64,000 nt of DNA from Adenophora triphylla var. japonica (Eukaryota > Streptophyta > Magnoliopsida > Asterales > Campanulaceae), in the NCBI GenBank assembly GCA_022495995.1, contig JAFEMH010002586.1:264784-328783 (forward strand), read 5' to 3'. The notes beneath the pieces are model-generated. The model was given only the letters and a program-made list of their open reading frames with translations, did not search any database and was not told the origin of the DNA. The position numbers and the translations under genes are program-made. This document shows positions 57,599-64,000 of this stretch, piece by piece (position 1 is the first letter of the stretch; every line of letters begins with the position of its first letter).

Positions 57599-58300
57599 AT
57601 GAGTTGGTTGGGTAATTTTACGAATAAAAGAACCTCTAGACATCACAATAATCAAATGAATGATTATAACATACAAACTGAGAATGATGAAGATAGAAGT
57701 AATAAGAGCATATTGTCTAAAGAAATATCATGGGATAATCAATTTTTAACAAATTGGAAACCTCCCTCGATTTCAACCTCTGAAATCTATAAAGATAAAG
57801 GAATATTTGATTTCAAATCTAGATTAGCAATTAAAGTAAAAGAAAAAGTAATCCCTTTATATTCCAATAATCAAACTATGAGTCTATTTTCAAACTCTTC
57901 AATTAAAAAATATATATCACAAGGATACAGATTCCTACACATAGGACTAGTACAAGTTGCAATTAAACCATTAACAATGGAAGGACTAGATACAAGTATA
58001 CAAGTAACCTTAAGAGATGCAAGACATTTAAATTATGTAGACTCTCTATTAGAGCAATAGAAACAAGCCTATCAAATGGACCAATACATTTTAACACATA
58101 TCCTAATTTCACGATATCCCCGACGTATCCACATATAATGAAAATATTAACCCTAGATATTTTAACCCATAATTATCATACGCAAGTAGGTTCTCATATT
58201 TATGAAATATTTTGTAGACTTCAATACAAAGTAATGAATACTGACTTTGTCCAAATGCTTTTAATAAGAGCAAGACTACCTGAGAAACGGTTTTTGGGAA
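57599..58300 (+). pseudogene. Viral movement protein, copy 3
   Basis: The ATG at 57599, 150 nt after the PBS, opens 153 codons: a polar N-terminus, then LAIKVKEKVIPLYS and the 30K core to SLLEQ (58060), where a small deletion shifts the frame. The remaining part (NTYPNF region onward) is in other frames. This is the only copy with the authentic N-terminus, and it fixes the polyprotein start. Confidence 0.8.
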
Positions 58301-61300
58301 ATTGATCATACAAAAGCAAATATAACTATTCCTAAAACAATCAAATGGAGTGAAATAACCCCGCGTAAAAATGGACTTATCCGGCAAAACTGCACTGCAC
58401 ACAAGTGCGAAAAAATAAGCAAGCATAAGCCGAATTAGAACAAGTCACACAATACGTAGATGGTTCAAGAGGAACTAGAATTCAAAAGAACACAATCTTT
58501 AAACAGAAACAAAAATCTTAATTTTAATATACCAGCCAATTAAGATCCACTTCAGAATAGGTGAATTCCAACAAAGAAATAATTCACAAAACAATCAACC
58601 AATTTTAGAATCAGAAATTGAAACAGTAAAATGTATATGAAGCCAATAATATTGGCATAAAAAGAAATGGAAATTTTGCCCATCCATACGAAGATAGTAA
58701 TTTCACATTAAATATGATAAGAAATGAATTTAGATTAAATAAAAAGGTTTTAAGAGAAGAATTCCAAAGCGAAGAAAATAATAAAAATAGAGAATTATTC
58801 TTTAAAACATATAACGAAAAAGAACAAAAAATAATTAAAGAAGCATATTATGACTTATGTAAATACAAGAAATACATATACCATTCTTTGAATTCCTAAA
58901 CAATAAATATCTATACAAACTAAATCCAATAACTCAACCTTAAAAATGGTATAAAGTAACAAAGAAACAACCTACCAAGTAATGAATTCTATGAAAGTGA
59001 AAGACTCCGCTAGAACCGGCCTATTTCTGTAAAAATGGAATCACACATGGAATTTTACCAATAGTCCACCCTGACCAAATAGAAGAAAGACTGACGAAAG
59101 ACCTACATTTGCAAAATAATTGGACAAATTTATCAATACATACAATAGGACAACAATTAGACAAGAGTAGAAAACAAAATAGATATTGTTACAAATGGTA
59201 TAACAATGGTAAAAGAAGAAGTAGATGGTCTTACAACACAAACAAGATTTTCCCACCCCAATTAATAAAAACAAACCGTAAGACAGAATAATATCCAAAA
59301 GATACACGTAATATGCCGAATTATATAATAAAACACCTTCAAACAAGAAAGGAAAAAGCATCAACCTCATATAATAAATGATACCACCTTCGAAAAACCC
59401 ATTTAAAATGTCCTGTTAGACCAACCTTACATGATCCCATAAATAATTTAATGCAAAACATAGATGCATACATAAGAGTAAAAAAGGAAACAGTACAAGT
59501 GACAACAAACTATCGAATATTAATGTAATATAATGAACAATCAACATCCGAATCAATCCATCCTCGATTCCGAAAATTATGAAATAGACAATAAGGATAA
59601 ACTAATACAAGCCATTCAAGGTTTTTATAAAAAAGAGGCGATGATTTAGAAATAATAGGAAATCAACAAAAATCTTACAATGCAAAAAATATTTATGAAT
59701 GGAACATTGATGGACTAAGTGAAATGGAAATTATTAATAAAACAAAAGAAATGATAATTGTAGGAAATATTTACAAAACACAAAATATTACGTAAAGACA
59801 AGCTACGTAAAATATAATCCTAGGTTTCACAGACAGTTACGTACACTGCGGGATAAATTATTAGGAGAAGAAATAAAAAATGCTATTTTAACGGCAAAGC
59901 AAGAAATGATGCTCAAGGACAACCTTTTAATAGATGAAATTGGAAGACCCGCACCAAAGACAATTAATAACTCTAATATTTAACATCACAACCCATTTCA
60001 TAGGAGACATAGATTTATATACGTAAAGAAATCTCAAATATTACAAAATTTAAAATGCAGTAAAATTAGGACAATTCAAATGGTATAAAGAGAATTTTTT
60101 ACAAAGGGTTTTTAACCTAGCAGACCCAAATAACATATACTCGAAAGAAAAATTTATTACTCGGACTACCGTGATTATTTTCTTAAAAGTAAAAGAAACA
60201 ATAGAACAAAAATTTGGGAAAATTTCTTATAATGAATTAACCTACGGAGATTTAATCACTAAGTGTAAATATAACAGACTAAGATTATGTCAGACCAAAG
60301 ATTAAATTATAAATTAAAGAAAGAAAGTGCACAAACACGTAAAGAATTAGGAAATTGGTGTGAACAATTGGGGTTTGGAAAATTAAAACCACCTCATAAA
60401 AAGAAAAGAAATGCAACACAATCCTTATTATAAAAACAAGATTTATAGAAGAAAACATAGGAAAACAAATAAAAATACACAAAAGAAACACCCGAATATT
60501 ATAAAATTCAAGTCACAAGAAAAGATATAGTAACAAATATAATAACAAGAAATACAAGAAAAATAATAAATACACAAACACCCACAATAAAACAATAAAA
60601 TGTTTCCTATGTAGAAAACTCGACACATAAATAGGGACTCGCCTACTAGAAAACAAATAAAACAAATTTGCAATAACCTTAATATAAAAGAGATAGATCA
60701 AATAATATCACAAATAGATAATCTAGAGGTAACAACCACGTAAATGAACAAACCAATATAAGACCCTCTTCAAAGACGGACCTCACGTATAACGAAGAAG
60801 AAATTAATGAATGTCAAAATGGATGCAAAGGAGTATGTATGTACAACCAAAATTAATACTATAGAACAATATGATGAAATATTAGAAAAATTAAAGAGAT
60901 AAAGGAACCAGCTTATAAAACGAAAATTCCTAAGACAACTAGAAAAACCATAAAGGAGGAAAAACCGTAACCTTCAACACCATCTCAATACGAAGATGTG
61001 GTACAAATGTTCCAAGACAAAAAGAAGCAAATTTCTTCACTAGATTTACAAAAAGAAATCGTAGAAATAAAGCAAGAAATAAAATTATTAAAACAAAATA
61101 ATTTAGAATTACAAAAATCACAAAAAGAATTAGAAGCAAAAATAACAATACATGAAATTAAAAACAAATAAAAGCGCGACTTATAAAGGAGAACCCTCCA
61201 AAAATTTAGATAAAAAACCTTCTAAAAAATTAGATGAACAATTTCAAAACCCTTTTGCAAAAACAAAGGAATAAAGATAAACACTAGAGAAAATACGAAA

Positions 61301-61860
61301 TGTAAAACATCCTCTTCAACATGTAAAGAAGACACTTAAGGAAGTTTATATGCAATAAATAAAGTTAGGTTCCAAAAATGGTATGTCACCATAAAAATGA
61401 CCATAGGAACCTTCCAATATGAAGGAATAGCCATGCTAGACTCAAAGTGCATCTAAACCGTATAGAGCAAGGTATAATACCCTCTAAATATTTTATTAAA
61501 ACAAAACAAAACCTCTCACAAGAAGAAACTCTTCCTTATTAAAAGTTAAATATAAAATACCGTAAGCTCACATATGTAATAATAACATTTGTTTTAAAAC
61601 AAGTTTAATACTTGTAAAAGATCTAAATACAAGAGTAATATTAGGAAATCCTTTCCTACAAATGTTATATCCCTTTAAAGTATCCAAACAAGGAGTAGAA
61701 ACAAAAATATTAGGACAAAAATAATATTTAAATTCATATATCCAGCCTTCTACCCATGATGTTAACAATGTACAAAAAGAAAACATAACAAAAATAAACT
61801 CATTAAAAAAAAAAAAACAAATTGAATTCTTAAAAGAAGACTTACATAATACAAAGTTAA
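58301..61860 (+). pseudogene. Viral coat protein and protease region, copy 3, heavily broken
   Basis: Aligns to copy 2 throughout (e.g. 58714-58899 with LNKKVLREEFQSEENN; 59690-59780 coat core). Indels every few tens of bases mean no frame exceeds about 60 codons. The protease DSG codon region near 61440 is altered. Confidence 0.75.
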
Positions 61861-63425
61861 AGAAAATCGATTGCAAAGCAGTTAATGCAAAATTAAAATA
61901 GAAAAGATATTAGAAAAATTTGAGAAAAACCTTAGTGTTTCCGACCTCCCCACGCCTTTTGAGGAAAGAAAGAAACATGTCATAACATTACCATATGAAA
62001 AAGTAATTTAATGAAAGCGATGATTCCAACTAAAGCAAGACCAATCCAAATGAACCAAGAATTACTAGAATATTGTAAGAAAGAAATAAAAAAAGAATTA
62101 TTAGATAAAAAATTAATACAGCGAAAAGCAAAATCACCATTACGGTCATGCTCGCTTTCTATGTCACAAAAAATGCAGAGATTGAGAGGTAGGAGCTCCA
62201 AGGTTAGTGATAAATTATAAACCATTAAACACACACTCTTTAAAATGGGATTAGGTATCCAATCCCTAATAAAAACAAGATTTATTAAAAAAGACCGCAT
62301 AATGTACCATCAATATTTCTGCAAAATTTGATATTGAAATCGTGTGGATTTTGGCAAATCCAAATAAAGCAGGTAACAAAGATAGATACAAAACAAAGAT
62401 TCACTTCGCACCATTATCGGGACAATACGACCAATGGAATGTAATGCCATTCGGGTTAAAAAATGCACCAACTGCTAATTTCAAAAATCAGTTGAATGTG
62501 AAATATTTAACCCTTTACACATTTATTATAAGTTTACATAGATGACATGTTTTAGTTTTTAGTAAAGATTTAAGTCAACACTGAAAAACATCTAAACATG
62601 ATTTTACAGAAACAATGATAAAAATGGACCTGGTTTTATCTGGGGAAACCTAAGATAAAAGTTATATCAAAACAAAAATAGAAGGTTCTTAGGTCATGAA
62701 ATAAACCAATAACACAATAATACCTATCCAAAGATCAACAATAGACTTTGCTGACAAATTCTTCCGGGATGAAATAAAAAGACAAAACTCAATTACAAAG
62801 CGTTTTTAGATCGTTAAACCACATAGCCGATTTTCTTCCAAAGATAAGACAAACCGCAAACCTCTATTTACGTACAGATTAAAGAAAAATCCAAAACTCC
62901 TTCGACAAAAGTTAGAACACAACTAACGTAATAAAAACAAATTAAGTTATATGTAAAACAATTACCCCGTTTGCTTAACAATACGTGATCCAAACGCACC
63001 AAAAATAGTATCTACGTACGCTTCGACATAGGATAATGGAGGAATATTAACTCAAGAAATTCAATGGAAAAATCCATATACTATAAGTTAGTATTATTCA
63101 AAGAATATGGAATGAAACTCAATCTAAATATTCCACAATAAAAAAAGGAAATCCTCTTCCATAGTATTATGCATAACAAAAATTTCAAGACGACTTACTT
63201 AATCAAAAATTCACTGTCATTAAGTAGATTGTAAATCCGCGCTTAAAGATGTTTCTACAAAAGACGTAAAAAATTTAGCCGCAAAACAAATATTTGCCAG
63301 ACATGGCAAGCATTATTATCTATTTTTGATTTTTGAAATAATTCATATTGCAGAAAAGATAACTCCATTCCGTATCTTCCTAACAAGAGAATTTCGGCAA
63401 GGAAAAACCATGAAAATTCCTAAAA
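61861..63425 (+). pseudogene. Viral RT and RNase H, copy 3, heavily broken
   Basis: Matches copy 1 44000-45400 with many small insertions. The YIDD region (about 62533-62545) and the RNase H acidic motifs are interrupted by frameshifts. Confidence 0.75.
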
Positions 63426-64000
63426 ACAAAAACTAGAAATAGGATCATCATCTCAAACCCAAATATTATCACTTAAGAGAAAAAATTCTACCAAGATGTA
63501 ATTAAAATGGTAAATAGCCAACAAAACTATTGGAGAATGGACCATGAAAATTACAATGGATCAAATAATACATCTAAATGACATAAATTATTTAAACTTT
63601 TGCTTCCAAAACGTAATTATTATTACAAGAAAGCAATAATCATGCTACAAATATTCCAATGAGTAAAACCGCGTAACTTAGAGTTCACACTTACGATTTA
63701 GAAGAAGTTTTAGAATATAGATTTGCTAGAAAATACAGATTATCTATAGATGCAAACATATCCGCCCTTAAAAGAATAATAAAATGTATTGAAAGTGACC
63801 ATATTGGAAACTCTAGACAAAATCCTTTACTAATACCAGACTAATTTCATGTTCACAGAATTGGCACAATGATATATTATATGGAATCTTTTAAACTACT
63901 CAAAAGAAAAGAAGATAGATTACTAAAAGATATTAAAGATCTCGAAAAAGAATAATAGAAGAAAGGAAAAGAGATCCCTATTATCCCCTCAATTATCATA
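63411..64000 (+). pseudogene. Viral small ORFs A and B, copy 3, cut by window end
   Basis: The region corresponds to copy 1 45386-46000. Frameshifts occur in the first half. The end of ORF A reads further than in copy 1 and stops at a TAA near 63842. ORF B starts about 63850 and runs off the window. Confidence 0.6.

Noticed and set aside
43288..64000. Interpretation as an LTR retrotransposon because of protease-RT-RNase H
   Set aside because: There is no integrase and no LTRs; a 30K movement protein and a coat-protein core are present, which identify a pararetrovirus.

Overview
The window is plant nuclear DNA, most likely from a eudicot. The evidence is spliced host-gene fragments, Stowaway MITEs, Helitron ends, Ty1-copia and Ty3-gypsy retrotransposons with plant-type primer binding sites, and integrated Caulimoviridae (pararetrovirus) DNA. 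I see no intact host gene, tRNA, rRNA or CRISPR array. It is a heterochromatin-like nest of mobile elements, and nearly every coding region is a fragment or carries frameshifts.

Layout. 1-2756: a long inverted repeat whose arms carry fragments of a dirigent gene and a DUF866/CXXC zinc-binding protein gene. 3143-4430: remnant of a copia element (tRNA-Met PBS, partial gag). 4874-9703: a Pack-MULE with 211-bp terminal inverted repeats (TIRs) and a 10-bp target-site duplication (TSD). It captured three exons, introns included, of an ARM/TOG-like gene plus a PPR fragment. A PIF/Harbinger element (6326-9472, TSD TTA) later landed inside the PPR fragment. 10021-16601: an Ac-like hAT element on the minus strand, split near codon 47 by a 2.8-kb gag-only copia element with two LTRs and TSD CCTAG (13061-15838). 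About 16.7-27.44 kb: an Ogre/Tat-type Ty3-gypsy element with a tRNA-Arg-type PBS, gag, protease and integrase C-terminus. It lacks RT/RNase H and has tandem repeats in its 3' UTR and an antisense ORF. 27442-31566: a second long inverted repeat made of the same dirigent/DUF866 unit, inserted into that antisense ORF.

31.6-39.56 kb is AT-rich and holds Helitron ends, MITEs, a 40-bp perfect foldback, a GRAS-gene fragment and the first exon of UPF3 inside a 2.4-kb Helitron. 39.6-42.0 kb holds two GTGCCAGT-type minisatellites. 42.97-64 kb is an array of three copies of one endogenous pararetrovirus in +, - and + orientation, with extra leader pieces. Its genes run MP-CP-PR-RT-RH polyprotein, two small ORFs, a 461-aa ORF, then promoter, leader and PBS.

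The strongest observations are: the Pack-MULE with a datable nested Harbinger insertion; the gag-only copia element inside hAT; the duplicated host-gene-fragment hairpins; the viral inverted junctions that fall at the PBS; the two small uncharacterised viral ORFs; and patchy, non-random base changes at CTG/CAG in the viral copies that look like sequencing error at methylated sites.
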